From contig JAKFWF010000062.1 of NCBI GenBank assembly GCA_021730785.1, forward strand, positions 124,001 to 188,000: 64,000 nucleotides of DNA, given 5' to 3'. The DNA is from Hyphomicrobiaceae bacterium (GTDB lineage: Bacteria > Pseudomonadota > Alphaproteobacteria > Rhizobiales > Hyphomicrobiaceae). How positions within the stretch are numbered: position 1 is the stretch's first letter; each line of letters opens with the position of its first letter. Positions 45,483 through 55,580 of this stretch are shown one piece after another. The notes under the pieces are model-generated. The model made no database searches. It worked only from the letters and a program-made list of their open reading frames with translations, and was not told the origin of the DNA. The translations under genes were made by a program, and so were the position numbers.

Positions 45483-46547
45483 ATGCAAGCAGCCGCCCAG
45501 ATCTTTTCAGATTACATCCTCCCCCTGCTGATCCTGGCGGGGCTGAGCGCCGTCCTGCTCGGCCTGCTGCTGGTGATCATCGCCTTCCTGCTGCTGTTCG
45601 ACCGCAAGGTGTGGGCGGCAGTCCAGCTCCGCCGTGGCCCGAACGTGGTTGGTCCCTTTGGGCTGCTGCAGTCGTTCGCCGACTTGTTGAAGTTCGTGCT
45701 GAAGGAGCCGCTGATTCCGGCCGGTGCCGACAAGGCGGTGTTCCTGTTGGCGCCTTTGGCGACCGCCCTGTTCGCCCTATCGGCCTGGGCCGTCATTCCG
45801 GTCAATGAGGGCTGGTATGGCAAATGGGTGATGAGCGACCTCAACGTCGGCATGCTGTATGTGCTCGCCGTCTCCTCGCTCGGCGTCTACGGCATCATCA
45901 TGGGCGGCTGGGCGTCGAACTCCAAGTATCCGTTCATGGGCGCGCTGCGGTCGGCCGCGCAAATGGTATCCTACGAGGTGTCGATCGGGTTCGTCATCAT
46001 CTGCGTGCTGCTGTGCGTCGGTTCGCTGAACCTGACCGACGTCGTCAACGCGCAGAAGAGCGGGCTTGGCACCAAGGCCGGCCTGCCGTCAACCTTGCTC
46101 GACTGGTACTGGCTGCCGCTGTTCCCGATGTTCGTCGTGTTCTTCATCTCGGCACTCGCCGAGACCAACCGACCGCCCTTCGACCTGCCCGAGGCCGAGA
46201 GCGAGCTGGTCGCCGGATTCATGGTCGAGTATTCGTCGACGCCCTACCTGCTGTTCATGCTGGGCGAGTACGTGGCGATCGTCACCATGTGCGCGATGAC
46301 GACGATATTGTTCCTCGGCGGCTGGCTGCCGCCGGCCAACGTCGCACCGTTCACCTGGATCCCCGGCGTGATCTGGTTTTTGATCAAGGTGACGTTCGTG
46401 TTCTTCATGTTCGCCATGGTCAAGGCGATCGTGCCACGCTACCGCTACGACCAGTTGATGCGGCTGGGCTGGAAGGTGTTCCTGCCGCTCTCCCTCGCCA
46501 TGGTGGTGCTCACCGCCGCCTTCCTGCAGTTCGTGAGGTACGCATGA
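45483..46547 (+). CDS. nuoH: NADH-quinone oxidoreductase subunit H
   Basis: 354 aa from the ATG at 45483. Eight-helix membrane subunit with the conserved [21 protein letters not shown] loop near residues 52-72, PSKYPF-type [21 protein letters not shown], and [20 protein letters not shown], the acidic loop that lines the quinone chamber. It couples quinone reduction to the antiporter-like subunits. The next small gene overlaps its stop by 4 nt. Confidence 0.96.
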   Translation: MQAAAQIFSDYILPLLILAGLSAVLLGLLLVIIAFLLLFDRKVWAAVQLRRGPNVVGPFGLLQSFADLLKFVLKEPLIPAGADKAVFLLAPLATALFALSAWAVIPVNEGWYGKWVMSDLNVGMLYVLAVSSLGVYGIIMGGWASNSKYPFMGALRSAAQMVSYEVSIGFVIICVLLCVGSLNLTDVVNAQKSGLGTKAGLPSTLLDWYWLPLFPMFVVFFISALAETNRPPFDLPEAESELVAGFMVEYSSTPYLLFMLGEYVAIVTMCAMTTILFLGGWLPPANVAPFTWIPGVIWFLIKVTFVFFMFAMVKAIVPRYRYDQLMRLGWKVFLPLSLAMVVLTAAFLQFVRYA

Positions 46548-46732
46548 TCGCAACCATTATCGGCGGCATCGTCGGTCTGGCGGCTGCCTTTGGCTACTAC
46601 CGCTATCTCAGCGGCGTGATCGAGACCACCAAGCGCAACGACACCAAGGCCTGGACCATGGTGGCGAGCTACCTGTTCTTCCCCGTGTTCGGGACCATCG
46701 GCGCGCTGCTCGGTCGGCTGTTCTTTGGCTGA
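46544..46732 (+). CDS. 62-aa two-helix membrane protein between nuoH and nuoI
   Basis: Begins at ATG 46544 overlapping the nuoH stop (ATGA), so it is translationally coupled to nuoH. One helix at about residues 2-18 ([20 protein letters not shown]), a short charged loop ([11 protein letters not shown]), and a second helix (about 38-60, [17 protein letters not shown]). It has no Nuo family signature. The coupling suggests an accessory or assembly component of complex I; this is inference. Confidence 0.7.
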   Translation: MIATIIGGIVGLAAAFGYYRYLSGVIETTKRNDTKAWTMVASYLFFPVFGTIGALLGRLFFG

Positions 46733-46753
46733 CACAATCGGAGTTGAAATCCC

Positions 46754-47242
46754 ATGGCCCTCGGCCAGGCTGTCAAATCGCTGTTCCTCGTCGAGTTCGT
46801 CTCGGCGTTCTTCTTGGCCATGAAGTATTTCGTCGCACCGAAGAAGACGTTGAACTATCCGTTCGAGAAGGGTCCACTGTCGCCCCGCTTCCGCGGCGAG
46901 CACGCGCTGCGCCGCTATCCCAACGGCGAAGAGCGCTGCATCGCCTGCAAGCTGTGCGAGGCGATCTGTCCGGCCCAGGCGATCACGATCGAGGCGGGGC
47001 CGCGCCGCAACGACGGCACGCGCCGCACCACGCGCTATGACATCGACATGACGAAGTGCATTTATTGCGGGCTGTGCCAAGAGGCGTGCCCGGTGGATGC
47101 CATCGTCGAGGGGCCGAACTTCGAATTCGCCACCGAGACGCGCGAGGAGCTGTTCTACGACAAGGACCGCCTGCTCGCCAACGGCGACCGCTGGGAGCGC
47201 GCCATCGCCAAGAATTTGGAGGCCGACGCGAAGTACAGGTGA
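46754..47242 (+). CDS. nuoI: NADH-quinone oxidoreductase subunit I
   Basis: 162 aa, the normal length. Two 4Fe-4S motifs: [12 protein letters not shown] (about 61-72) with a downstream CP, and [12 protein letters not shown] (about 100-111). The N-terminal amphipathic helix ([18 protein letters not shown]) lies on the membrane arm. It relays electrons to the N2 cluster of NuoB. Confidence 0.96.
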   Translation: MALGQAVKSLFLVEFVSAFFLAMKYFVAPKKTLNYPFEKGPLSPRFRGEHALRRYPNGEERCIACKLCEAICPAQAITIEAGPRRNDGTRRTTRYDIDMTKCIYCGLCQEACPVDAIVEGPNFEFATETREELFYDKDRLLANGDRWERAIAKNLEADAKYR

Positions 47243-47244
47243 TG

Positions 47245-47286
<42 letters not shown>

Positions 47287-47324
47287 GTTTGATGTTCCTG
47301 CCGCGCCCGTTCCACCCCCACCGA

Positions 47325-47459
47325 TGTCATCCTCGGCCTTGTGCCGAGGACCCAGGGTGCGGCCGGGGTGGGGGACGAGGGGATTTGCTATAGCGATCCG
47401 CAACTTCGCCGCCGGAATTTGCGGAACGATGGGTCCTCGGGACAAGCCCGAGGATGACA
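47325..47459. repeat. paired palindromic repeats with CTTGT loop, inverted
   Basis: Two 30-nt copies face each other (47325-47354 and 47430-47459). Each copy folds by itself: TCCTCGGC-CTTGT-GCCGAGGA in the first and, read on the opposite strand, TCCTCGGG-CTTGT-CCCGAGGA in the second. The two differences between copies are complementary and keep the 8-bp stem. A dispersed REP-like family typical of proteobacterial spacers. Confidence 0.8.
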
Positions 47460-47530
47460 AGTGGAGAGAGTTGGGCGCGTCGCGGTCGATGTGGGCGCGG
47501 CAAGACGTTGGCTAGAACTGGACGACGACG

Positions 47531-48181
47531 ATGGCACTGACGGCTGGCTTCTTCTACCTGTTCGCGACGCTCGCCGTGTTTTCGGCGGTGATGGTCATTG
47601 TCGCAAAGAACCCCGTGCATGCGGTGCTGTTCCTGATCCTCACCTTCTTCAATGCGGCCGGCCTGTTCATCCTGCTCGGCGCCGAGTTCCTGGCGATGCT
47701 GCTCATCATCGTCTACGTCGGCGCGGTGTCCGTGCTGTTTCTGTTCGTCGTCATGATGCTCGACGTCGACTTCGCCGAGTTGCGCGCCGGCTTCATCAAG
47801 AATGCGCCGCTCGGCCTCATGGTCGGCGGCATTCTCGTCATCGAGCTGATCATGGTGCTGGGCTTCCAGGTGCTCAAACCCGGTATCGCTGCCCAGGCTA
47901 GCGTGCCAATCGTGCCGGGCGCATCGAACACGGCCGCACTCGGCCGCGTGCTCTATACGAAGTATGTCTACTTCTTCCAGGGCGCCGGGCTGATCCTGCT
48001 GGTCGCAATGATCGGCGCCATCGTGCTCACCTTGCGCCACAAGGAAGGCGTCAAGCGCCAGTCGATCGCAGCCCAGAACGCACGCACGCCAGCGACCGCC
48101 ATGAGCGTGGTGAAAGTGCCGAGCGGTGGGTCGATGATCCCCGATGCGAAGCCAGCGCGCGTGCCCGAGCCGGTGGAGTGA
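47531..48181 (+). CDS. nuoJ: NADH-quinone oxidoreductase subunit J
   Basis: 216 aa from the ATG at 47531. Five helices: FYLFATLAVFSAVMVIVAKN, LFLILTFFNAAGLFILLGAE, and the broken third helix FLAMLLIIVYVGAVSVLFLF with the conserved IVYVGAV segment that forms the pi-bulge gating helix, followed by a loop and two more. The C-terminal 40 residues are a soluble tail. Separated from nuoI by a 288-nt repeat-rich spacer instead of the usual tight junction. Confidence 0.95.
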   Translation: MALTAGFFYLFATLAVFSAVMVIVAKNPVHAVLFLILTFFNAAGLFILLGAEFLAMLLIIVYVGAVSVLFLFVVMMLDVDFAELRAGFIKNAPLGLMVGGILVIELIMVLGFQVLKPGIAAQASVPIVPGASNTAALGRVLYTKYVYFFQGAGLILLVAMIGAIVLTLRHKEGVKRQSIAAQNARTPATAMSVVKVPSGGSMIPDAKPARVPEPVE

Positions 48182-48674
48182 GGGGGATGTCCACAATGGC
48201 AACCCGACAACCAGTGTCATCCCGGGGCTTGTCCCCGGGACTCATGGTGCAACGAGCCGTGCTGCACGGGAAAGACTTCGTTCGCCGTACCAGTGTCTCT
48301 GACGATCGATGGATCCTGGGGACGATTCCGGCAAGGCGATCGCATGCACGGTTCGCGGGTTCTCATGCATCTGCGCCCCCTTTCGCGCTCTTGAGGGCGT
48401 TCGCTTCCCCCCTAGAAGGAGCGGACAGCGCGGGCATCGATCTTGTACTTCACGAAATCGATGCGTGCCCGCGTGAGGTGGGGGGTGCTTTGGCGCATCA
48501 AGCTCAGCCTCTCGATACCCCCCACCCCGGCCCTCCCCCTCAAGGGGGGAGGGAGGGAGAACCGAGAGGGCCGTGCAAGAGCATTCATGCAATTGGCCTG
48601 ACGAGTCTTGGGACGGCACTTGTGAGTGGGTCGGATTGGCAGCTCACTCCCATCACTACCTCGCAGGTGCATCC
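48182..48674. other. repeat-rich non-coding spacer after nuoJ
   Basis: About 490 nt without a supported gene in the middle of the nuo operon. It contains a third CTTGT-loop hairpin (48215-48240) and a CCCTCCCCC/GGGGGAGGG hairpin around TCAAG (48531-48553) embedded in a C/G-rich block, both resembling dispersed intergenic repeats. Confidence 0.6.
48215..48240. repeat. third CTTGT-loop palindromic repeat
   Basis: TCCCGGGG (48220-48227), CTTGT, CCCCGGGA (48233-48240): an 8-bp perfect stem with the same TGTCAT leader and loop as the pair before nuoJ, but with stem bases changed on both sides. Confidence 0.78.
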
Positions 48675-48950
48675 ATGACCACCACCGGCATCCTTCTGGT
48701 CTGGACGCTGGGCATCCTCGGCGGCGTGATCGGCGCTGCCTTCGGCTTGCACGACGGCCGCGCGCGCAGGTGGAGCTACTTCAAGATCGCGGTCGCGGTG
48801 CTGTTGCTGCTGGGCGCGCCATTTCTGCTCATGCCGGCCAACGGTGTCGTGCCGTTCCGCGAGTTCATTTTCGCGGGCGGCGGAGCCCTCGCCGGCATGT
48901 ATGCGTTCTGCTGGTTTTTGGGCCGCGGTCTGTTGAAACGAACGGCGTGA
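48675..48950 (+). CDS. 91-aa membrane protein between nuoJ and nuoK
   Basis: ATG at 48675. Three predicted helices (about 5-25, 36-54 and 65-84), with a basic loop [11 protein letters not shown]. It ends 11 nt before nuoK and shares its orientation, so it is expressed with the operon. No recognised family. It may be an unrelated gene brought in with the repeats around it, or an accessory of complex I. Confidence 0.68.
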   Translation: MTTTGILLVWTLGILGGVIGAAFGLHDGRARRWSYFKIAVAVLLLLGAPFLLMPANGVVPFREFIFAGGGALAGMYAFCWFLGRGLLKRTA

Positions 48951-48961
48951 GTGGAGCTATC

Positions 48962-49267
48962 ATGATCACCCTTGGCCACTATCTCACTGTCGCGGCGATG
49001 CTGTTCACGATCGGCATCTTCGGGATCTTTCTCAATCGCAAGAACGTCATCGTCATCCTGATGTCGGTCGAGCTGATGCTGCTCGCGGTCAACATCAATT
49101 TGGTTGCGTTCTCGTCCTTCATGGGCGATCTCGTCGGCCAAGTGTTCGCGCTTTTCGTGCTGACCGTCGCCGCCGGCGAAGCAGCCATCGGGCTCGCCAT
49201 CGTCGTCGTCTACTTCCGCAACCGCGGCTCGATCGCGGTCGAGGATATCAACATGATGAAGGGGTGA
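48962..49267 (+). CDS. nuoK: NADH-quinone oxidoreductase subunit K
   Basis: 101 aa from the ATG at 48962, the normal length. Three helices with the two conserved Glu: [20 protein letters not shown] (first) and [17 protein letters not shown] (second), both needed for proton movement. MrpC-like. Confidence 0.96.
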   Translation: MITLGHYLTVAAMLFTIGIFGIFLNRKNVIVILMSVELMLLAVNINLVAFSSFMGDLVGQVFALFVLTVAAGEAAIGLAIVVVYFRNRGSIAVEDINMMKG

Positions 49268-49274
49268 GAGTTGA

Positions 49275-49730
49275 GGGAATAGGGAGTGAGGGAATTGGGA
49301 GTAGGGGAGTGAGTGTTGGTTTCCGCTATCCGCTCGTACCGCGACCTGATCGTATGGCAGAAAGCCATGGCGCTGGCCGCGCTATGCTATACCAAAACAC
49401 GCGCCTTCCCTCACGCCGAAATGTTTGGGATGACCTCGCAGATAAGGCGCTCGGCGGCCTCGGTTCCGGCCAACATCGCGGAGGGGAATGGGCGGGAAAT
49501 CACCGGTTCGTACATTCACGCCTTGCGGATTGCCCAAGGTTCGTTGAAGGAGCTGGAAACACACGTTCTGCTAGCTCAAACGGTGGAGCTGATGGGACAG
49601 ACCGATGCAGAGGAAATCCTGCGCTTGTGCGAAGAGGTGGGCATGCTACTGCGCCCGCTGATTCGATCGCTTCAGGACAAGACTGGCGAATGATCTTCCC
49701 CCTACTCCCCATTCCCTACTCCCTACTCCC
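49275..49730 (+). mobile_element. candidate S23-carrying cassette bounded by inverted heptad repeats
   Basis: Left arm 49275-49308 and right arm 49698-49730 align as inverted repeats at about 30 of 33 positions with one gap, both made of GGGAGTA/GGGAATA heptads. They enclose only the four-helix-bundle gene. The left arm begins 8 nt after nuoK stops and the right arm ends 10 nt before nuoL starts, so the whole gap between two core operon genes is the element. No transposase is encoded. Mobility is inferred from arrangement and from related empty elements in this window. Confidence 0.5.
49313..49693 (+). CDS. four-helix-bundle protein (23S rRNA intervening-sequence / S23 family)
   Basis: 126 aa from a GTG at 49313; a GGGGAG within the left repeat can act as its ribosome-binding site. 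The opening [16 protein letters not shown] and the central block [19 protein letters not shown] are diagnostic of the S23/TIGR02436 family, and the rest is all-helical with [19 protein letters not shown]. Members are encoded within rRNA intervening sequences or as free-standing intergenic genes, and the related Avd protein of diversity-generating retroelements shares the fold. The molecular role of free-standing copies is not known. It interrupts nuoK-nuoL. Confidence 0.93.
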   Translation: MLVSAIRSYRDLIVWQKAMALAALCYTKTRAFPHAEMFGMTSQIRRSAASVPANIAEGNGREITGSYIHALRIAQGSLKELETHVLLAQTVELMGQTDAEEILRLCEEVGMLLRPLIRSLQDKTGE

Positions 49731-49739
49731 GAGTTCTTC

Positions 49740-51758
49740 ATGATCTACACTGCCATCGTCTTCCTGCCGCTCCTGGGAGCGCTCATCGCGGGCCTGTTCG
49801 GCCGCATCATCGGACCGCGCCCGGCGGAACTCGTCACCACCGGCTTTATGCTGCTGGCGGCAGTTCTGTCGTGGGTGGTGTTCGTCCAGGTCGGGTTCCA
49901 GCACACGACGGCCAAGGTGCAGTTGATGCGCTGGATCACCTCGGGCGATCTCGAGGTGTCGTGGAGCTTGCGCATCGATACGCTGACGGCCGTCATGCTG
50001 GTCGTCGTCAACACCGTGTCGAGCCTCGTGCACCTCTACTCCATCGGCTACATGGAGGAAGATCCGCACCGCCAGCGCTTCTTCGCCTACCTGTCGCTGT
50101 TCACCTTCGCCATGCTGATGCTGGTGACCGCCGACAACCTGCTGCAGATGTTCTTTGGCTGGGAGGGCGTGGGCTTAGCCTCGTACCTGCTGATCGGCTT
50201 CTGGTACAAGAAGCCGTCGGCCAATGCGGCAGCGATCAAGGCGTTCGTCGTCAACCGGGTCGGCGACTTCGGCTTTGCGCTCGGCATCTTCGGGCTGTTC
50301 GCCGTGTTCAAGACCATACAACTCGACGCCGTGTTTGCGGCGGCCCCGGGGGCGGCCGGCAAGACCTTCCTGTTCCTGGGCTATGACGTCGACATCATGA
50401 CGACGCTGTGCCTGCTGCTGTTCATGGGCGCCATGGGCAAGAGCGCGCAGTTCCTGCTGCACACTTGGCTCCCCGACGCCATGGAAGGCCCGACGCCGGT
50501 GTCGGCGCTGATCCATGCAGCCACCATGGTGACGGCCGGCGTGTTCATGGTGGCGCGCCTGTCGCCGCTGTTCGAGTTGGCCCCCCAGGCGCTGCAAGTC
50601 GTCACCTTCGTCGGCGCGATCACCGCGTTCTTCGCCGCAACCGTCGGCCTCGTGCAGAACGACATCAAGCGCGTGATCGCCTATTCGACCTGCTCGCAGT
50701 TGGGCTACATGTTCGTCGCCTGCGGCGTCGGCGCCTATTCGGCCGGCATCTTCCACCTGTTCACGCACGCCTTCTTCAAGGCACTGCTGTTCTTGGGCGC
50801 AGGCTCCGTCATCCACGCCATGCACCACGAGCAGGACATGCGGCGCATGGGGGGCTTGGCGTCCAAGATCCGCATCACCTGGGCCATGATGCTGATCGGC
50901 ACGCTCGCTTTGACCGGCGTCGGCATCCCGCATTTCTATGGCTTTGCCGGCTTCCACTCGAAGGACGCGATCATCGAGGCGGCCTACGCCGCGCACACAC
51001 CGAACAACTACGCGTTCTGGCTGCTGGTAATCGCGGCCTTCATGACCTCGTTCTACTCCTGGCGCCTGATGTTCATGACGTTCCACGGCCCAGCCAGGTG
51101 GGCGCACGTACATGACGATCACGCGCATCACGATCATAAGGACGACGACCACGGCCACGGCGCCCACGAGCCGCACGAAAGCCCGCCGGTGATGCTGATC
51201 CCGCTCGCCATCCTGGCGCTGGGCGCGATGCTGGCCGGCGGGGTGTTCACGAACGCCTTCATCGGCGTCGGCCACCATGGCTCGGCCGATCCCTACAAGG
51301 CGTTCTGGGGGGCAGCAATCTTCGAGGGCCGCGACAACCACATCCTGCACGCCATGCACGACATCCCGGGCTGGGTCGGCTTCGTCCCCTGCATCGCCAT
51401 GCTGGCCGGCCTCGCGCTGGCCTACCTGTACTATATCTTGGCACCTTGGCTGCCGGCCGCGACCGCAAAGGCCTTCAAGCCGCTCTACCTGTTCCTGCTC
51501 AACAAGTGGTACGTCGACGAACTCTATGACTTCCTGTTCGTGCGGCCTTCGCTGTGGATCGGCCGGGCCCTGTGGAAGGGGGGCGATGGGGCGGTGATCG
51601 ACGGCGCCATCGACGGCACGGCGGGCGGCGTCATCAACATGACCAACCGCGTCGTCAAGTTCCAGACCGGCTATGTCTACACCTATGCCTTCTGGATGCT
51701 GACCGGCGTCGCCGCCATCATCACCTGGGTCATGCTCAACGGCGGAGGCGCCAGATGA
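49740..51758 (+). CDS. nuoL: NADH-quinone oxidoreductase subunit L
   Basis: 672 aa. Antiporter-like subunit with the proton-channel core (about 60-420), including [41 protein letters not shown] and a conserved Lys/His series, then a long amphipathic lateral helix near the C-terminus. A very His/Asp-rich loop lies at about residues 455-482. No strong ribosome-binding site is visible, because the repeat arm of the S23 cassette occupies the space just upstream. Confidence 0.95.
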   Translation: MIYTAIVFLPLLGALIAGLFGRIIGPRPAELVTTGFMLLAAVLSWVVFVQVGFQHTTAKVQLMRWITSGDLEVSWSLRIDTLTAVMLVVVNTVSSLVHLYSIGYMEEDPHRQRFFAYLSLFTFAMLMLVTADNLLQMFFGWEGVGLASYLLIGFWYKKPSANAAAIKAFVVNRVGDFGFALGIFGLFAVFKTIQLDAVFAAAPGAAGKTFLFLGYDVDIMTTLCLLLFMGAMGKSAQFLLHTWLPDAMEGPTPVSALIHAATMVTAGVFMVARLSPLFELAPQALQVVTFVGAITAFFAATVGLVQNDIKRVIAYSTCSQLGYMFVACGVGAYSAGIFHLFTHAFFKALLFLGAGSVIHAMHHEQDMRRMGGLASKIRITWAMMLIGTLALTGVGIPHFYGFAGFHSKDAIIEAAYAAHTPNNYAFWLLVIAAFMTSFYSWRLMFMTFHGPARWAHVHDDHAHHDHKDDDHGHGAHEPHESPPVMLIPLAILALGAMLAGGVFTNAFIGVGHHGSADPYKAFWGAAIFEGRDNHILHAMHDIPGWVGFVPCIAMLAGLALAYLYYILAPWLPAATAKAFKPLYLFLLNKWYVDELYDFLFVRPSLWIGRALWKGGDGAVIDGAIDGTAGGVINMTNRVVKFQTGYVYTYAFWMLTGVAAIITWVMLNGGGAR

Positions 51759-53248
51759 TCGGCAACGGCTATCTGCTCTCGCTCGTCACGTTCCTGCCCC
51801 TGGTCGGCGCGGCCCTCATTGCCGTGCAGAACGGCAAGGCGCTCGGCAACATCCGCCTGATCGCGCTGTACACGACGATCATCACCTTCGCCCTGTCGCT
51901 CGCGATCTGGTGGAACTTCGACAAGGGCACGGCCGCCTTCCAGTTCGTGGAGGACGTGGCCTGGCTCGGCCCGCTGCGTTACAAGATGGGTGTCGATGGC
52001 ATCTCGATGCTGTTCGTCATCCTGACCACGTTCCTGATGCCGCTGTGCATTCTTGCGGCCTGGGAAAGCGTCGAGACGCGCGTGAAGGAGTACATGATCG
52101 CGTTTCTCATTCTCGAAACGCTGATGATCGGCGTGTTCTGCGCGCTCGACCTCGTGCTGTTCTACCTGTTCTTCGAAGCCGGCCTGATCCCGATGTTCAT
52201 CATCATCGGCGTGTGGGGCGGCAAGCGTCGGGTGTACGCGAGCTTCAAGTTCTTCCTCTACACGCTGCTGGGCTCGGTCCTCATGCTGCTCGCCATCATG
52301 GCGATGTACTGGAAGGCTGGCTCAACCGACATCCCGACGTTGATGGCCTTCAAGTTCCCGAAAGACATGCAATGGTGGCTGTGGCTCGCCTTCTTTGCCT
52401 CCTTTGCAGTGAAGATGCCGATGTGGCCGGTGCACACCTGGCTGCCGGACGCGCACGTCGAAGCACCGACCGGCGGCTCGGTGATCCTGGCGGCAATCCT
52501 GCTGAAGATGGGCGGCTACGGCTTCCTGCGCTTTTCGCTGCCGATGTTTCCGTTGGCGAGCCAGGAACTGGCGCCGCTGATCTTCGCGATGTCGGTCGTC
52601 GCCATTATCTACACGTCGCTGGTCGCACTCGCCCAGGAGGACGTGAAGAAGCTGATCGCCTATTCGTCGGTCGCGCACATGGGGTTCGTCACCATGGGTA
52701 TCTTCACGTTCAATGCCCAGGGTATCGACGGCGCGATCTTCCAGATGCTTTCGCACGGGCTGGTTTCGGCAGCATTGTTCCTGTGCGTCGGCATCGTCTA
52801 CGACCGCATGCACACGCGCGAGATCGCGGCTTACGGCGGCCTCGTCCATCGCATGCCGATCTATGCCGTCTGCTTTATGGTGTTCACAATGGCAAACGTC
52901 GGGCTGCCCGGCACCAGCGGGTTCGTCGGCGAGTTCCTGACGCTGCTCGGCGCGTTTCGGGCGAACACGTGGGTGGCGTTCCTGGCGACCACCGGCGTGA
53001 TCCTGTCGGCAGCCTACGCGCTCTATCTCTACCGCCGCATGATCTTCGGCGAGTTGGAGAAGCCGTCGCTGATGGGCATCAAGGACATGAACATCCGCGA
53101 AATGGTGGTGATGGCGCCGCTCGTTATTCTGACCATAGGCTTTGGCTTCTATCCAGCCCCCATCCTCGATGTGACGGCTGTCTCGGTGAAGAAGCTGGTC
53201 ACCGGCTACGAGGCCGCAATCAAAACCGCCGCACTGGCGGTGAAGTGA
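51755..53248 (+). CDS. nuoM: NADH-quinone oxidoreductase subunit M
   Basis: 497 aa from the ATG at 51755, overlapping the nuoL stop by 4 nt. Antiporter-like subunit with 14 helices: [38 protein letters not shown] (the conserved HTWLPDAH block), and [16 protein letters not shown]. The Glu of the first block and Lys of the channel are retained. Confidence 0.96.
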   Translation: MIGNGYLLSLVTFLPLVGAALIAVQNGKALGNIRLIALYTTIITFALSLAIWWNFDKGTAAFQFVEDVAWLGPLRYKMGVDGISMLFVILTTFLMPLCILAAWESVETRVKEYMIAFLILETLMIGVFCALDLVLFYLFFEAGLIPMFIIIGVWGGKRRVYASFKFFLYTLLGSVLMLLAIMAMYWKAGSTDIPTLMAFKFPKDMQWWLWLAFFASFAVKMPMWPVHTWLPDAHVEAPTGGSVILAAILLKMGGYGFLRFSLPMFPLASQELAPLIFAMSVVAIIYTSLVALAQEDVKKLIAYSSVAHMGFVTMGIFTFNAQGIDGAIFQMLSHGLVSAALFLCVGIVYDRMHTREIAAYGGLVHRMPIYAVCFMVFTMANVGLPGTSGFVGEFLTLLGAFRANTWVAFLATTGVILSAAYALYLYRRMIFGELEKPSLMGIKDMNIREMVVMAPLVILTIGFGFYPAPILDVTAVSVKKLVTGYEAAIKTAALAVK

Positions 53249-53343
53249 TGGAGCGATGACTTCGATGAAGCAGCCAAACGCTTCGCGACGGCATCGCAGC
53301 CCGAATACACAACGCGCTCCAAGGCATTCAAGGCTCCCACCCC

Positions 53344-54795
53344 ATGACCCTCGCCTCCCTTAGCCCCCTGTGGCCCGAACTGATCGTGGCGGGAGCCGCG
53401 ATGCTGCTGCTCATGGTCGGTGTGTTCCGGCCCGAAACGGACAACGACGGGGAAGCGGTGGGCTGGCTTGCGATCCTGGCGCTGATCGGCGCCGGCGTCG
53501 TCATCATCCAGCAGCCGACGGCGTCTCAGACCCTGTTCGACAACGCGTTCGTCATCGACGGCTTCGGCCGCTTCATGAAGCTCTTGGTGCTCGCCGGCTC
53601 GGCCGTCGCGCTGCTGCTCGCCTTCGACGACTTCCGCGACCACAAGCACATGAAGTTCGAATACCCCGTGCTGATCCTGCTGGCGACGGTCGGCATGATG
53701 ATGATGGTGTCGGCGTCCGACCTGATCTCGCTCTATCTCGGCCTTGAGCTGCAAAGCCTCGCGCTCTACGTGGTCGCAGCCTTCCGCCGCGACGACGTGC
53801 GCTCGAGCGAAGCCGGCCTCAAGTATTTCGTCCTTGGCGCGCTGTCGTCCGGCATGTTGCTGTATGGCGCGTCCCTGGTTTACGGCTTCACCGGCTCGAC
53901 CTCGTTCCCGGTGATCGCTGGCATCGCCAAGAGCTCGGTCGCAGCCGGCAACATCGGTTTGATCTTCGGCCTCGTGTTCCTGATGGTCGGCATCGCGTTC
54001 AAGATCTCGGCCGTGCCGTTCCACATGTGGACACCCGATGTGTACGAAGGCGCGCCGACCCCGGTGACAGCGTTCTTTGCGGCCGCCCCGAAGATTGCCG
54101 CCATGGCGCTGCTGTGCCGCGTCACGCTCGGTGCGTTTCCAGGCTTCACCGCGCAGTGGCAGCAGATCATCGTGTTCCTGAGCTTGGCCTCCATGCTGCT
54201 CGGCGCGTTCGCGGCCATTGGCCAGACCAGCATCAAGCGGCTGATGGCCTATTCGTCGATCGCCAATGTCGGCTTTGCGTTGGTCGGCCTGTCGGCGCAC
54301 TCGGCCGAGGGCACGCAAGGCGTGCTGATCTTCATGGGCGTCTACCTCGTCATGACGCTCGGCGTGTTCGCCTGCATTCTGTCGATGCGGCGCCAGGGCG
54401 GCGCGGTCGACACGATCGATGATCTGGCGGGCTTGTCGAAGCACAACCTGCCGATGGCGATGACCCTGCTCGTCTTGATGTTCTCGCTGGCCGGCATTCC
54501 GCCGCTGGCCGGCTTCTTCTCGAAGTGGTATGTGTTTCTCGCCGCCGTCAACGCCAACCTTTGGCTGCTGGCGGTGGTCGGTGTGCTGGCGAGCGTGGTC
54601 GGCGCCTATTACTACCTGCGCATCGTCAAGATCATGTTTTTTGATGACGCCGCGGAGCCGTTTCTTCCCGTGCGGGCAAAGGCACTGGCCGTGATGGCGG
54701 TCTCGGTTGTTTTCGTGTTATTCTTCGTTCTTCCGTTCATCGGCGGGCCGATTGTCGAAGCGGCAACGGCCGCGGCCAAGACCTTCCGGTATTGA
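53344..54795 (+). CDS. nuoN: NADH-quinone oxidoreductase subunit N
   Basis: 483 aa. Antiporter-like subunit with [20 protein letters not shown], then [20 protein letters not shown] and [17 protein letters not shown], typical of NuoN. Separated from nuoM by 95 nt. birA starts inside its stop codon. Confidence 0.96.
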   Translation: MTLASLSPLWPELIVAGAAMLLLMVGVFRPETDNDGEAVGWLAILALIGAGVVIIQQPTASQTLFDNAFVIDGFGRFMKLLVLAGSAVALLLAFDDFRDHKHMKFEYPVLILLATVGMMMMVSASDLISLYLGLELQSLALYVVAAFRRDDVRSSEAGLKYFVLGALSSGMLLYGASLVYGFTGSTSFPVIAGIAKSSVAAGNIGLIFGLVFLMVGIAFKISAVPFHMWTPDVYEGAPTPVTAFFAAAPKIAAMALLCRVTLGAFPGFTAQWQQIIVFLSLASMLLGAFAAIGQTSIKRLMAYSSIANVGFALVGLSAHSAEGTQGVLIFMGVYLVMTLGVFACILSMRRQGGAVDTIDDLAGLSKHNLPMAMTLLVLMFSLAGIPPLAGFFSKWYVFLAAVNANLWLLAVVGVLASVVGAYYYLRIVKIMFFDDAAEPFLPVRAKALAVMAVSVVFVLFFVLPFIGGPIVEAATAAAKTFRY

Positions 54796-55580
54796 TGTCA
54801 CCCAGCGATCCTTTCACATCCTCACGCAGACTGATTCTGGAGACGATCGATTCGACCAACGCCGAAGCGCTGCGCCGGGCGATGGGCGGCGAGCGGGGGC
54901 CGTTGTGGATCACGGCGCGCGAGCAGACGGCGGGGCGCGGCCGGTCGGGGCGGGCTTGGCTGGCGCCGGCCGGCACGCTCGCAGCATCACTGCTGATGGC
55001 GCCGGGCTGCCGCATGGAAGATCTGCATCAGCTGGCGTTCGTCACCGGCGTCGCCGTGCACGAGGCGATCGGTCGGGCAGCGGGACAGGCGGTGGGTGGC
55101 CTGCGGCTCAAGTGGCCAAACGACATTCTGATCGGCGGCGCCAAGGCTGGCGGCATCCTGATCGAGACGACGTCGGCTGGCCGCGATGTGGTGGCGGTGG
55201 CCGGCATCGGGCTCAACGTGGCAGCAAACCCGCACGTCGAGGGGCGGGCGGTCACGCATATCGCATCGCACGCTCCCGGCATCGACGTCGACGGCCTGCT
55301 GGATGCGCTCGATGGCGCCATGCAGCGCTGGCTCGCGGTCTGGCAGGGCGGCGCCGGCTTCGCCCACGTGCGCAGTGCCTGGATGGGACGCACCGGCGCG
55401 CCCGGCGAAGCGATCTTTGTCAACGCCGGGGTGGAGCGGATCGACGGCACATTTCTCGGGATCGACGGCAGTGGCGCCCTGCTGCTGCGCGATCCCGGCG
55501 GTTCAATACGACGTGTGACTTATGGCGATGTCAGCCTGGACAACGGTTCAGGCCACGCCCCTGAAAGGACGATACGATGA
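54795..55580 (+). CDS. birA: biotin--[acetyl-CoA carboxylase] ligase
   Basis: 261 aa from the ATG at 54795, sharing one base with the nuoN stop. BPL/LplA-type catalytic domain with TIDSTNAEALRR, the biotinyl-AMP loop QTAGRGRSGRAWLAP and LKWPNDILIGGAKAGGIL; a C-terminal SH3-like BPL_C domain. There is no N-terminal HTH, so it is a monofunctional ligase without repressor role. It should biotinylate AccB encoded about 6 kb downstream. Confidence 0.94.
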   Translation: MSPSDPFTSSRRLILETIDSTNAEALRRAMGGERGPLWITAREQTAGRGRSGRAWLAPAGTLAASLLMAPGCRMEDLHQLAFVTGVAVHEAIGRAAGQAVGGLRLKWPNDILIGGAKAGGILIETTSAGRDVVAVAGIGLNVAANPHVEGRAVTHIASHAPGIDVDGLLDALDGAMQRWLAVWQGGAGFAHVRSAWMGRTGAPGEAIFVNAGVERIDGTFLGIDGSGALLLRDPGGSIRRVTYGDVSLDNGSGHAPERTIR

